Origin: Metallyticus violacea
Lineage: Eukaryota; Arthropoda; Insecta; Mantodea; Metallyticidae
Assembly (NCBI GenBank): GCA_030762175.1
Contig: CM060831.1
Span: forward strand, 28,779,001 to 28,843,000
DNA length: 64,000 nt
Reading direction: 5' to 3'
Shown: positions 25,508-31,600 of the stretch, piece by piece
Layout of the letters: each line of letters opens with the position of its first letter
How positions within the stretch are numbered: position 1 is the stretch's first letter
Notes under the pieces: generated by a model
What the model was told of the DNA's origin: nothing
What the model saw: only the letters and a program-made list of their open reading frames with translations
The model's database searches: none
Program-made: the position numbers and the translations under genes

Positions 25508-27366
25508 TGTTGGGTGGGATTTGAGCTCAGGAGGTTATGCAGAAGAGCAATGCCTTTTCTAAATGCTTGGCCACTGCTACTCTCTTTCCAGAAGCTTATA
25601 ATTGTGACCATTTCGTTTACATGGAATCTTGTGATGGCTCATTTTTTTTGTCAAAGGATGTATATAAGGGTTTTGTATTTGTTAATAGTTAATTTATTAT
25701 TGTAAACTGTTCTAATGTGGACTTAATACATCCTGGTTTTAATTTCTAATCTGAATGATATTGAATGAGAATTATTATATCTATAATCATGATATTTTCA
25801 ATAAAAAAAAAAGTCAGCTGAAGTAGGAAAATATACCAGTATATAATAATATAATTTTTGTAATGAAACTATCCTGCCAGTCATTATTTTTTGTTTTCCC
25901 ATTAATATTTCTCTGTTCAAACACAGTTTCTCATTTTCTTCCTTCAGGTATCTTGTAAGTCTCCAAATAAGGTTTATTTTTGAAACAGCATTGAAATGCC
26001 AAGGAAACTTTAATTTAAATGCCAATGAAACTATATGCAGCAAAATTACCTCAATAATAGCATATAGCCCAGAAAATATGTTTGAATGCCTTGGGAAAAA
26101 AAAACATCAAAGGCATATACCTGAAAAATATACTGCATCTAACAAATATCCAACATTCACACTGACATATGAACTAGCCAGAGAAACTTTTAATATCAAG
26201 AGAGCTCAGATACCAGGTACTATATTAACCAGTCCTTCCATCATCTTCACATTGCCATAAGATATTGGATGAAAGCAGACTATAAACTAACAATTATATA
26301 ATGATGAAATTAGTAGTTCATGAATTGCATCATCAAATTGACAGATGTCATACACAATGCATTACAATGGAGTTATTCCCAAAACATTCATCTCAGGAAA
26401 TGCTGCCTTTGAATTATTATAAATCTATAGCAACTGATGGCACAGACATTATATGCAACAAGCTTCCACTCGGCTACCAGATGAAGTTTCTTAAAAAGGG
26501 TAGTGGAAACTGGAAAAATGGCTCCTACATGTCTTGCATATATAGGTATGAGGGAAACATTCTTCACAGAGCAAGCATTTACTACCAATCTACCAGAGCA
26601 TACCAGCAACTTATGCAAAGATAAATTAAAGAAAGAGAAGAAATACACCCAGAATTCTACAATGCAAATACCATGCTGGAAAGGAACTGCACCAAAGAGT
26701 GTCAGGAGCAATGATAGACAATAATCTAGCTTGCAGTCCATGGTTTCCACAAATCCAAAAATGAATGCATATGCTCACTCTGCAAGCAAAAGTGCAGCTT
26801 GTACCTTATTACAGGAGTAAGGAAAAAAACTAAATCCATTAGTGGATATGATAAAAAAATGAGATATATAACTAATGAACTTTATTAAGTACATGTAAAA
26901 AAATATATCTTTCCCTCTTGAACCTATAATACTTAACACTTTAGGGTTCACTTACCTGTTTATAGTAGTAATGTGCTACCATTTTAAACTGTGTTCTTGA
27001 AGCCTGACTTTCTGCATCCCAGGGAGCATAGTACATTACAAAAGAGACATCAGATTCTGATACTCGTGCAAATGCTGGGCTTAACTGTCCATGGTAGAAG
27101 TCTGCTACTAAAGAAGTTCTTGTAAAGAACATGGTTGGAGCTGGACTTTTAGCTGTCCTGGGGGTCCTGCAAAGTAAAAAAATTGATATGTTTTACTCTA
27201 ATGTTTAAGGTAATTTGCGCAAAATATGTGTTAATATAAAATTTAATTAAATACAGTCAACAAAAGACTTTGTAGATACCTACACATTTTGCAAGAGAGC
27301 ATATGACAAAATGTTAGAAGCTAACAATACTAATATAAAGCATATTTTTCGTCCATAAAAGTACAT
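614..27366 (-). CDS. TXNDC11: TXNDC11 gene, 5' part (partial, runs off left edge)
   Basis: Gene-level entry. Confident coding exons on the minus strand are 27366-27284, 27166-26956, 16454-16224, 10861-10655 and 2769-2572; 614-692 is tentative. The five confident exons join in phase to about 310 residues. They contain an N-terminal hydrophobic anchor, a thioredoxin-like fold with a YYAPW motif and the following all-TXNDC11 segments (AAINCW, QYKGV, GWF-like GFFDFKG, VRFPTV). Human TXNDC11 is close to a thousand residues with a second thioredoxin domain and a coiled coil, so more than half of the protein is outside the window. The family is an ER-membrane protein linked to ER redox folding and to dual-oxidase maturation in vertebrates. 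Introns reach 10.5 kb and are full of mobile elements. Confidence 0.85.
693..875. other. Non-coding sequence
   Basis: I see no gene or repeat that I can name between the tentative exon and the non-LTR fossil that follows. Confidence 0.3.
880..2150 (+). mobile_element. Non-LTR retrotransposon fossil with RNase H domain
   Basis: Translations in shifting frames give the segment after the reverse transcriptase (TNILKHLGSMGKYARNL near 910) and then an RNase H domain. The latter includes AIAAIASN near 1462, TGKTIAHQWIPSHTNLLGNE near 1526-1584 and, after a SINE insertion, ADKLAK at 1893. The HTNLLGNE..ADKLAK string is the classic C-terminal RNase H motif of Jockey, R1 and I type elements. Several stops and frameshifts make it inactive. 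A related copy occupies 18130-21530. Confidence 0.7.
1588..1881 (+). mobile_element. SINE family B, copy 1 (with target site duplication)
   Basis: A 294-base tRNA-derived SINE. The head contains GTGTAGTGTTAACC (A-box-like) and GCAGGTTCAAACCC (B-box-like), and the body ends in ATAAACCAAATCAAAA. It sits inside the RNase H domain of the host retrotransposon and is flanked by the 12-base duplication GAAATGAGACAG at 1576-1587 and 1882-1893. Removing the SINE and one duplication restores the RNase H reading frame, so the boundaries are certain. Further copies are at 2862-3171, 31825-32119 and 55499-55737. Confidence 0.9.
2151..2571. other. Intronic AT-rich sequence
   Basis: This lies just downstream of TXNDC11 exon 5 on the minus strand. 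No coding segment was recognised. A plus-strand pyrimidine tract ending in TTTGCAG near 2270 looks like an acceptor but opens no supported exon. Confidence 0.4.
2572..2769 (-). CDS. TXNDC11: TXNDC11 exon 5
   Basis: The exon has 198 bases, 66 codons, in phase 0 at both ends. It is preceded on the minus strand by TTCATTACAG and followed by GTATGT. The residues include NIHQVTQWISPPGVKSLTL and a TGPVVVLYTPRNPL stretch. Human TXNDC11 has the corresponding run of an aliphatic/aromatic segment, a PHGGKSL motif and a GPALFLFIPFNPL strand, so order and spacing match. It corresponds to about residues 245-310 of the reconstructed protein, between the two thioredoxin-like regions. The next exon is not confidently identified. 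Confidence 0.85.
2862..3171 (-). mobile_element. SINE family B, copy 2
   Basis: On the minus strand the head carries TGGTAACTATACTTGCC-like A-box sequence and ATCGAACCC at the B-box position. The body matches copy 1 (CATAAAAATCCTAAGTATGG, then the AGGCCTC/GAGCAAAATTTGTCAGCC section), ending in a T-rich tail on the plus strand. It lies in TXNDC11 intron 4, close to exon 5. Confidence 0.85.
3236..3512 (-). mobile_element. SINE family A, copy 1
   Basis: A diverged copy of a second tRNA-derived SINE family, minus strand. Diagnostic body parts are AATAGTGTTTAATTCCC at the tail end, AATAATAAATTGAG, and GAGGAAAACCTGGAAAAAACC. The head end at about 3440-3500 is degenerate. Other family A copies are at 22187, 24806, 42983, 53025, 58172 and 61935. 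Confidence 0.7.
3612..4852 (-). mobile_element. Mariner transposon, copy 1 (3' TIR truncated)
   Basis: The plus-strand left end is CGAGGGTAGGTCCATGAGTT after a TA target dinucleotide at 3610-3611. The right end retains GGCCTGAAACTTATGGAC and then loses identity, so the last dozen bases of that inverted repeat are gone. Minus-strand frames show mariner landmarks: EASPSYTTVKEWAKLFQMG (near 4600), TGDETMVLFYDP (near 4250) and GVATPLKAKV. Mariner transposases use a DD34D triad. The first D is in TGDET, the second lies in QDNAPV near 3970 and is still D, and the third region is damaged. Frameshifts inactivate the copy. Confidence 0.9.
4856..8990 (+). mobile_element. Non-LTR retrotransposon, nearly full length, degenerate (family I-a)
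   Basis: About 4.1 kb with all expected ORF2 domains in order, broken by stops and frameshifts. An endonuclease section has WNCEGLKNK (near 5278), VVETWLKDEEI (near 5357) and GGLGFFVKND. The reverse transcriptase has SWRKAIIQPIYKGKG (6823), SNYRGIPLLSNVGKIY (6881), the AFIDLEKAFDRI region (7087) and the catalytic FADDLV (7396). A C-terminal zinc knuckle reads CPLCGDKEDVKHIIYEC (8324). A 3' UTR follows, ending in AT-rich short repeats near 8900-8960. It resembles I/R1-type elements, but the clade is not certain. Four related fragments are at 13935, 38010, 48050 and 62165. Its 5' end abuts the truncated end of mariner copy 1. Confidence 0.85.
9030..9470 (-). mobile_element. Probable inverted 3' UTR fragment of a family I-a retrotransposon
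   Basis: Read on the minus strand, this stretch shows GCTACTGGGGACTGGGGG and an AATTGAAATTTTG-like section. These resemble the 3' UTR of the preceding element (ACCGGGGACTGGGAATTG at about 8687). Similarity is partial and judged by eye. Confidence 0.35.
9480..10120 (+). mobile_element. Penelope-like element fragment P1 (GIY-YIG endonuclease region)
   Basis: Frames give YNIKNLLGSSLKDS followed by a GIY motif near 9605. After that come AVTAQFWKYNYEI (near 9727) and STWENIFILKN (near 9810) with MNFDIPS. This is the C-terminal GIY-YIG endonuclease part of Penelope-like elements, where a short hydrophilic linker precedes the GIY and an AVA.HFW...WE.I sequence follows. The 3' side holds GATGATGGTTTCCGAAACAT (near 10008), a decayed hammerhead-like core seen at other Penelope-like termini in the window. 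Confidence 0.65.
10252..10396 (+). mobile_element. tRNA-derived SINE-like element with GAA-rich tail
   Basis: TGGTCTAGTGGTTAGCATTG at 10259-10278 is a textbook tRNA-type A box. It is followed by a shortened B-box region and a body of about 100 bases that runs directly into the GAA repeat. The order head, body, simple-repeat tail suggests a SINE whose tail seeded the microsatellite. Confidence 0.5.
10397..10565. repeat. (GAA)n purine tract
   Basis: About 165 bases of almost pure GAA with scattered GGA and AGG variants. It generates spurious poly-Glu, poly-Lys and poly-Ser/Phe frames. It lies about 90 bases downstream of TXNDC11 exon 4 in intron 4. The strand asymmetry is extreme: the plus strand is all purine. 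Confidence 0.95.
10655..10861 (-). CDS. TXNDC11: TXNDC11 exon 4
   Basis: The exon has 207 bases, 69 codons, phase 0 at both ends, between a TATTTCTTACAG acceptor and a GTAAGT donor. It starts AVIIGFFDFKGNLGGPGYHT, then FYTASLKFLERDPYREIGFA, and ends with FGVVRFPTVRIYLWNETL. In human TXNDC11 the equivalent stretch reads a GYFEF strand, a hydrophobic helix with FFTSAL, and a GTVRFGVITN-like strand, so the match is segment by segment. It corresponds to about residues 176-244. Confidence 0.9.
10866..13079. other. TXNDC11 intron 3, no named repeat
   Basis: AT-rich intronic sequence. Open frames here are short and match no family I know. Text near 12290-12340 (CAACCCATGGACTTTGGATT) faintly resembles a tRNA-type B box but is too weak to call. 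Confidence 0.4.
13085..13230. repeat. Dispersed inverted-repeat element (Penelope-terminus type), copy a
   Basis: ATACACTCTTAATGCTTCAC and, further on, CAATTATATGATTGGCTCCA with GTGCAAGTTCCAATTTAC recur at 17758-17915, 43815-43990, 53315-53360 and 60865-60945. The internal GGTTTCGAAAAAG segment also occurs at 43908 as TTCTCGAAACCG. In other copies this sequence flanks Penelope-like 3' ends, so it is probably part of their terminal repeats. Confidence 0.5.
13935..14195 (+). mobile_element. Non-LTR retrotransposon fragment (family I-a)
   Basis: Frames read MCVIRACVNKIPN, then KIYRSIVESRMMYGIEIWGP and KVALIELGRFG. These align with the post-RT region of the 4856-8990 element (AVRGCLYKMPEMERKW, then VEARMLYGIEIWGL). 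It is a 260-base relic with stops, joined directly to a Penelope-like fragment. Confidence 0.7.
14196..14560 (+). mobile_element. Penelope-like element fragment P2 (C-terminus and 3' end)
   Basis: It encodes a decayed version of the C-terminal coding end also seen at 49330-49520, including the KFISRPPDSPQLPTFPTL stretch. It finishes with GTTGACAATGTGAGCAAAGG and GAAACATGTCC, a degraded hammerhead-like core. The shared 3' text (AAGTGAAAAGCTAAGAGTG) supports common origin with P8. Confidence 0.6.
14561..16223. other. TXNDC11 intron 3, proximal part
   Basis: No coding segment or nameable repeat was found. The minus-strand frame at 15054-15263 contains a helix-turn-helix-like run (LNISYRTAYNIVHDRL) typical of mariner-type transposases, so a small transposon relic is possible near 15180-15260. 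Confidence 0.35.
16224..16454 (-). CDS. TXNDC11: TXNDC11 exon 3
   Basis: The exon has 231 bases, 77 codons, phase 0 at both ends, acceptor TGGTTGTAG and donor GTGAGT. It starts VYFAAINCWHPGSECRQQFS and continues with the HFPVLIVY strand, GIQYKGV and FLQSVLKPLNRI. Human TXNDC11 has VLFVAINCWWNQGKCR, FFYFPVIYLYH and IEYKGPMSAVYIEKF at the same places. The run completes the first thioredoxin-like fold, with the cis-proline at FP. It corresponds to residues 99-175. The intron upstream is 10.5 kb and the one downstream 5.4 kb. Confidence 0.95.
16456..17142. other. TXNDC11 intron 2, AT-rich start
   Basis: Nothing recognisable; the open frames are low-complexity and AT-driven. Confidence 0.4.
17143..17433. 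repeat. Hairpin repeat with hammerhead-like core (Penelope terminus)
   Basis: A left arm at 17143-17252 is the reverse complement of 17261-17354 across an eight-base loop. The outer 80 bases of the right arm are then repeated in tandem to 17433. The arms contain CCGATGATGGGAGGAACCTC followed by CTCC(C/G)GAAACTAGTCC, resembling a hammerhead ribozyme core with U4 changed to C. Immediately beyond the right end lies GGATATATTACCACTCCA, a box shared with two Penelope-like loci at 42145 and 46935. Confidence 0.8.
17758..17915. repeat. Dispersed inverted-repeat element (Penelope-terminus type), copy b
   Basis: ATTCAGTCAAACTATACACT at the left is inverted as AGTGTGTAGTTCGACTCAAT at the right, with arms of about 50 bases around a 55-base centre. 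The same module occurs at 43815-43990 and 60865-60945. Confidence 0.65.
18130..19056 (+). mobile_element. Non-LTR retrotransposon fossil, left part (split by DNA transposon)
   Basis: Frames give LFNIYLNDLITELKTINKL (RT) near 18160, then NTKYLGMQLDSKLNWEHNI near 18450 and VNWGSSQEMLKQTYNT near 18567. The later part reads ALQLYTGN, then QKWVEEQTLNKLNTSNTYKH up to 19053. These are the RT palm end and the connection region of Jockey-type elements. The ORF is interrupted at 19057 by a 2.33-kb transposon and continues at 21390. Confidence 0.75.
19057..21386 (-). mobile_element. DNA transposon with CACTG termini and TTA target duplication
   Basis: The left terminus is CACTGGGCAACAAAAAAATA and the right terminus, reverse complemented, is CACTGGGCAACAATGAAAAT; both continue toward ATGTTTCG. 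TTA occurs immediately outside each end (19054-19056 and 21387-21389). Dropping the element and one TTA rejoins the surrounding retrotransposon frame as HNHQL|STQLINWNK. That fixes the boundaries to the base. Three-base target duplications and CAC-type ends are the signature of the EnSpm/CACTA (CMC) superfamily. It carries one gene, described next. Confidence 0.85.
19366..21047 (-). pseudogene. Cc8L18.2-like putative transposase gene (one stop, one frameshift)
   Basis: About 560 codons from the ATG at 21047. The N-terminal part has paired cysteines (LCYICGE, then HICCNAC, then CYFC) that look like zinc ligands. A proline/acidic linker follows, then a catalytic-looking core: D in LFIDSFKLS (about residue 261), D in ICGDVKV (about 315), a C-x2-C...H stretch (CCFLCMWDSRDRKLHY) and E in SDEHGERFHQDI. 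It ends with LADYCW. This order matches a protein family found in many arthropods and usually listed as uncharacterised or Cc8L18.2-like. Lesions are TGA at 20447-20445, where relatives have an arginine, and a one-base deletion near 20092. Both are small, so this copy decayed recently or contains sequence errors. Confidence 0.8.
21390..21535 (+). mobile_element. Non-LTR retrotransposon fossil, right part
   Basis: This continues the frame interrupted at 19056 (STQLINWNKSQTFKQTKK, then lysine-rich codons to a stop at about 21527). It is probably the C-terminal end of the retrotransposon ORF. Confidence 0.65.
21540..22080. other. Intronic sequence with possible element boundary
   Basis: No coding match. 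It separates the retrotransposon end from the decayed gene that follows and might contain upstream sequence of that unit. I could not find terminal repeats. Confidence 0.3.
22187..22467 (+). mobile_element. SINE family A, copy 2 (with target site duplication)
   Basis: A full-length copy. The A-box-like text is GCGAGGTCATTAAGG and the B box is GGGGTTTGATTCCC. The body has TCCTCAGTCCTCATAAATGG and CATCTCATGTATCATCAGTG, ending TTAAACACTATT and an A run. It is flanked by AATCCTTACAG (22176-22186) and AATCCCTACAG (22468-22478). It inserted into the decayed gene, splitting its WKHVSI|TVSKNR segment. Confidence 0.9.
22599..22715. repeat. Short inverted-repeat (MITE-like) element
   Basis: 117 bases beginning TTAATAATCTCTTT and ending AGAGATTATTAA. 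The inner arms (GAAATATTTAGAACAC against GTGTTTTCTAAATATTTC) also pair. The inner text GAGTGAAACCATAAGGTGTT recurs in the 3' flank of Penelope-like fragments near 49545 and 49610, so it may derive from their termini. Confidence 0.65.
24806..24915 (-). mobile_element. SINE family A, copy 3 (truncated)
   Basis: Only the 3' body is present: GAATAGTGTTTAACGCCCG, GGTGGACACTGGTGATACAT and AATGATAAATTGGGAAAGG. The tRNA-like head is missing. Confidence 0.8.
24920..25420. other. Non-coding intron sequence
   Basis: No gene or named repeat. Confidence 0.35.
25423..25505. repeat. (ATA)n microsatellite
   Basis: An uninterrupted run of about 27 AAT/TAA units. It follows a tRNA-like SINE remnant on its right side (minus-strand GAGCTCAAATCCCACCC at 25512-25528), consistent with a tail-derived repeat. 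Confidence 0.95.
25506..26955. other. TXNDC11 intron 2, proximal part
   Basis: The plus-strand frames at 25991-26260 and 26301-26780 are longer than chance in AT-rich DNA. They contain runs such as IPEKYTASNKYPTF and CWKGTAPKSVRSN, and may be a very decayed retroelement. I cannot assign a family, and nothing here looks like a host exon. Confidence 0.3.
26956..27166 (-). CDS. TXNDC11: TXNDC11 exon 2 (thioredoxin-like YYAPW segment)
   Basis: The exon has 211 bases. Its first base completes a codon begun in exon 1, followed by 70 codons; the acceptor is TACTTTGCAG and the donor GTAAGT. Residues include PTMFFTRTSLVADFYHGQL and VSFVMYYAPWDAESQASRTQ. The human protein has LFFSR...DFFRGQL and FYAPWCGQS at these positions. 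The usual CxxC redox pair is absent: the position after W is D and the fourth is S. Human already lacks the second cysteine here, so this domain is unlikely to be a disulfide exchanger. It corresponds to residues 28-98. Confidence 0.95.
27284..27366 (-). CDS. TXNDC11: TXNDC11 exon 1 (start codon and signal anchor)
   Basis: The ATG at 27366-27364 opens 27 codons plus two bases, ending at AATGT before a GTAGGT donor. The two bases plus the first base of exon 2 make a valine codon, so the phases agree. The peptide has a short charged start (YGRK) and then a hydrophobic run, ICFILVLLASNILSYALL, a good type II signal anchor for ER insertion. That is what the family has at its N-terminus. I chose this ATG because the other frames hit stops and only this one gives an anchor and the right phase. 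A longer 5' UTR exon is possible. Confidence 0.7.
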
Positions 27367-27899
27367 CTTTGAAGTAAATAATACTTCTTTTGCGCCACGT
27401 TTACGTTTGTCAGCATCTCGTTCCTCCACCGTCACTGGCATACCCATAGACATCACTCCACGTCATGTGTTTATGATCCACTATTCTGACAACTCAACAG
27501 CTTGCACTATATGATATTCTTGCAAATCTAATTAACTGCATACTAAGCTGTCCTAATCCGTTTTAAAGATCCATTACACCTTCTCCCCCACCTTACTAAC
27601 AAGTTCCTAAAATCAGCTGACCGCAGATCGGTACGTTCGTGTTGACCGCGGTCCGAAATCACACCAGGCCAGGTGGGTTTGTGGTCGTTCATAACCAGTG
27701 AGCATTAATCAGTAAGGTTTTGTGAAAGCGGTTTATGCTGAATTTCGACTGCTACATGTTTACGTAAATAAAATATAAATGAACCATCGGGAGGTTAGAG
27801 ATGAACAAGCAAAGTGTTTATTATGAATTTGTTTATTTTAATTATTTTAAGCTAAAATTTGTAGAAAGCGCAGTGACAAGACGGTAATCTTTGAATATT
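27367..27899. promoter_or_regulatory. Shared bidirectional promoter of TXNDC11 and PIGQ
   Basis: 533 bases separate the divergent start codons. The stretch is less AT-rich than its surroundings and has CpGs (for example GACCGCGGTCCG near 27643), as expected for a housekeeping bidirectional promoter. No clear TATA box is in a defensible position for either gene. Confidence 0.65.
27458..27465 (-). promoter_or_regulatory. UPRE-like box TGACGTGG
   Basis: CCACGTCA on the plus strand is TGACGTGG on the minus strand. This equals the unfolded-protein-response element bound by ATF6 and XBP1 factors in animals. It is 92 bases upstream of the TXNDC11 start codon and 435 upstream of that of PIGQ, both ER proteins. 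An eight-base match can arise by chance, so function is inferred. Confidence 0.4.
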
Positions 27900-28682
27900 A
27901 TGAATACAATTCTGATTTTTATTCCCTGCTTACTGATACATAATGGACCTGGTTTATTATATGGCTGTGTGCAAAAGCATTCCAGTGTCAAAATATTCTA
28001 CATTCTTGATTTAATTAATGTAAATAAGAGCAAAGCTGTAAAACACAAAAAGCAGCGCATTATTGGATATCGCAGCGATTCCAAATCAGCAGCAAACCCA
28101 TTAAGAGAAAAGCGTTTAGATTGGATCCATTTGAGTGTACAGCATTGTGAATTTGTGTTTCATAAAATAATCAGTGGAGGACAGAAAATAGAATGTTCAC
28201 TTCAAAACCAAGTTATCAGCATTATATACGATCACGTGAAGTTTGTCGAGTCGGAGCTGTTAGTGCAGAATATGAAGATTGGTGCAACAATATATGGAGA
28301 TCACTTTCAAACGTTGGCTTCCAAGCTGACTACAGAGCTCCCATATTCACTGCAAAAAACTCGTTGTATGAGTTTTTATTTGAAAAATAATATTTTCATG
28401 GAGTACATCCTCAGAACAGCATTGTTTTCTGTGGATCTTGCTCTAAAAATGTTTGCATTAATGCACCCAATAATGAAATATACCACTCTGGGACTTCATT
28501 TGCAAGTATTTCTTAAGAGCTTGAAATGGATATTTCAGTCATTTCTAAAGAATGGAAAGATTACTCTTAAAACTGGGAATTATATCATAGCAGTCATTAC
28601 AGATATATTCATTGGGATGTTGTTGTTACAATGGCTGATAACTACAGCTTCACCGTCACATTTTCTGTTGCACTATGGAGAG
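27900..28682 (+). CDS. PIGQ: PIGQ exon 1
   Basis: The ATG at 27900 is preceded in frame by TAA at 27885-27887, so it is the first possible methionine. The 261-codon exon ends at GAG followed by GTAGGT, in phase 0. The start [20 protein letters not shown] parallels the human start, where a FFPTC run is followed by a DSGLL motif. Later parts carry the poorly conserved N-terminal domain ([20 protein letters not shown]). The end holds a first membrane helix, [20 protein letters not shown], equivalent to the VASVLLDVALGLMLLSWL helix of human PIGQ. Confidence 0.9.
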
Positions 28683-31600
28683 GTAGGTATCTGAAAGTAT
28701 TTCAGATTAATATTGTCAAATCTCAGCGTGAAAATGCAGACATCTTTAATAATAAATCAGTGCAAAATCAGTAAAATTAACCAACTTCTAGTTTGGATTT
28801 TTCTCCCCCCTCCCCCATTTTTAATGATTTTGCATCCTGGTGAAAGCCATGCATGAATGAGGTATTATGAGAACCTTGTGTTTTGTTTAATTCATGATTA
28901 GTCTCCTTATCAAAAGTGGAGATAATGGTAGTTAAATATTTAAAGATACCAAGATCCATTAAGTACAGTGGCTCATAAGGTTAAGAAAACTTTTTTTTTC
29001 CTCCCTATGGATCTCATCCATGAAACAACATTTTGAAAGTAGTACTATCATAAAACTGGTATACCCATAATTGTGCTTTTAGCATTTAATACAGTTTTGT
29101 AAATTATACACATTTGTTGAAGCTTTCTCCCTATTTTGACATGATCTCATCCATGAAACAGCAATTTAAAAGTAGTACTAACATAAATTGTGCTTTTAGC
29201 ATTTAATACAGTTTTGTAAATTGTTCACATTTGTTGAAGCTTCTATAAAATGGTAACATTAATAAACAATGCTGTTATGGAATAGCTGATTTATAAAGGA
29301 TCAGTTTGTGTTCATTCGCATATCATCCAAAAAAAAAGGTCGACATAAGTAAAGATAGAAGCAACAAAGGAAGTGAAGTCAACATACAAATATATTGAAC
29401 ATTAAGAAAGGAAAATGCTTATAAGAATGATATTGAAATGCCATTAAAATATATAACATGAAATATTAATATAAAGGGACATATATGAAATATAGATATA
29501 AGGAATAGTAATATAATACACATAAAAAAGAATTAATGTGATTACTTTCCTTATACTTCTGTCCAATGTAAGGAAAGATTGTTACTTGGACCTATAACCA
29601 ATTTCCTAGCTTGTCTTTGTCCAGGATAGGATTGCCAGTATTGTTTTTCCCTGTCCATGTTTTTGTGTCAATCATGAAATTCTGATAGATAAATTAGCTT
29701 TCTATGGAATAAAAAACCAATATTTAAAATGGTTTATATCCTACCTTGACAAAAGGAAACAAAAAGTAGTGATAAATTGTCCCTTCAAAAATAAAAACAA
29801 TGCATCGGAGTGGGGAATGATTAACCATGGAGTACCTCAAGGATCTGTTCTGGGTCCTCTTCTTTTTCTAATATATATAAACGACCTCTCCTTATCTATC
29901 CAAGATGTAGGAAATGCTGTTCTATTTGCAGATGACACAAGCATATTGATAAATGGAAAGAGCCTTAATGATTGTACCATTAAACTAAATCTGGTTCTCA
30001 GTTCATTGTGTGTATGGTTCAAAGCAAACAAATTGCCTCTAAATCTAGATAAAACAAATGTTATGAAATTCATTACTCACAGATCTCCAGATCCACAATT
30101 ACAGATAGGATATTATAACAGTGTACTTTCACAAACCAAATATATTAAATTCCTTGGTTTAATAATTGATAACCATCTGAATTGGAAAGATCACATTGAT
30201 CTTGTTACACCTAAACTAAGCAGTGCATGCTATGCAATACGTGCATTAGTAATGTTGGAGTCAATTAAGACTTTAAAACTAGTTTATTATGCTTATTTCA
30301 ACTCAATAATGAAGTACGGTCTAATATTTTGGGGAAATTCAGTTAAAAGTGAACGTGTCTTCTTGTTACAGAAAAAAGTCATACGAATAATTGCTGGTAC
30401 ACACAGTAGACATTCATGCAGAAACCTCTTTAGGAAATTTGAAATTTTAACTCTTCCTTGTGAATATATTTTATCCCTCATGAACTTTTATATAAGAAAT
30501 AAACAAAAATTTGTTCAAAATCAAAATATACATGACAAGAATACTAGACAAAAAGCAAATCTACATCGCCCAATTTCAGCACTTTCATGCCATCAAAAAG
30601 GCATTTATTATGAGTGCACTTTAGTATACAATGCTCTTCCCTCTAGCCTAAAAGCCTTAATAAACAATGACAATTCCTTTAAATCTGCTGTTAGAAAATA
30701 CCTATGTAAAAAGGCCTATTATTCTGTAAAGGAATATATGAGTGACAATAGTATACTGCACAACATATCAATGTATATGTGAATATGTATTAATAAAAGT
30801 TGTATGATTGATTTGTCTGTTTTTGGTGTTGGTTGAGTTGTTCTAAGTGTTCTTTTTTATTTTTATTGTAATTATTTATGTAGATGTAAACAAATTTTTG
30901 TAAATACAGATTGAAAACTACTGTGGTATTTGTATATGACAAGTTCAATGTTCGTAGGTCTCTGTGGCTGCTTCACGAACTCACTGAATGCTCCGAGAAC
31001 TAAACTAAACTGCAGTTTTAACAGCACACTTACTGATTACAACCATGGGTTCAGGGCCAACATAGGATATTTCAGTACCCTTTTTGACTAGATAATCTGC
31101 TTTTTCATTTCCATAAATGCCCCAGCATCATTCACAGTACAAGCCTGTAGTGAAATACCAGGGTAGTTAGGGTATTTAGGCATTCCCATACCAATAATTT
31201 CTTATGAGTCAAAATATTTAGAACACTCCTTATTTAATGCAGAAAGAATATTATCTCCACCTGGTGACTCGATGGGTTAAATTTATTGACTGCTGCACAT
31301 TTAACACTATGGGTTGTGACAACTTAACATTCAAATTCCCAGTCCCCCTGTGATGTTCTTGTTCTGGAGTTTAGGCAGTGGTCTGTGGATTAATGTCTTG
31401 TCATCATATATACACCTAGGAAAGTGTGCCTCAAAGAGAACTTCGAGTGTTTCTTCGTTTCTTCAGCCAAGCAGTAAAACCACTTGTAGGCTTACATATA
31501 GTTCCTACAGGTTTCTGGGATCATGGGCCAATGCTCTATGTAATCCGGCTGCCTCCAACAGACTAGAATTTCCTGACAGAAGGTTTACCAAGAAGATCTT

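Noticed and set aside
25309..25611. Minus-strand frame with a long poly-isoleucine run
   Set aside because: It is a translation of the (ATA)n microsatellite; there are no splice signals and no homology.
26301..26724. Plus-strand frames of 73-107 codons
   Set aside because: No start context, splice sites or recognisable motif, and opposite in strand to the surrounding TXNDC11 intron.
27891..27899. Upstream TTG start for PIGQ
   Set aside because: A TTG start is not expected in a eukaryote. The first in-frame ATG at 27900 follows a nearby in-frame stop and fits the family start.
28193..28390. Overlapping plus-strand frame inside PIGQ exon 1
   Set aside because: It is a shadow frame; the frame retained continues through six exons in phase.
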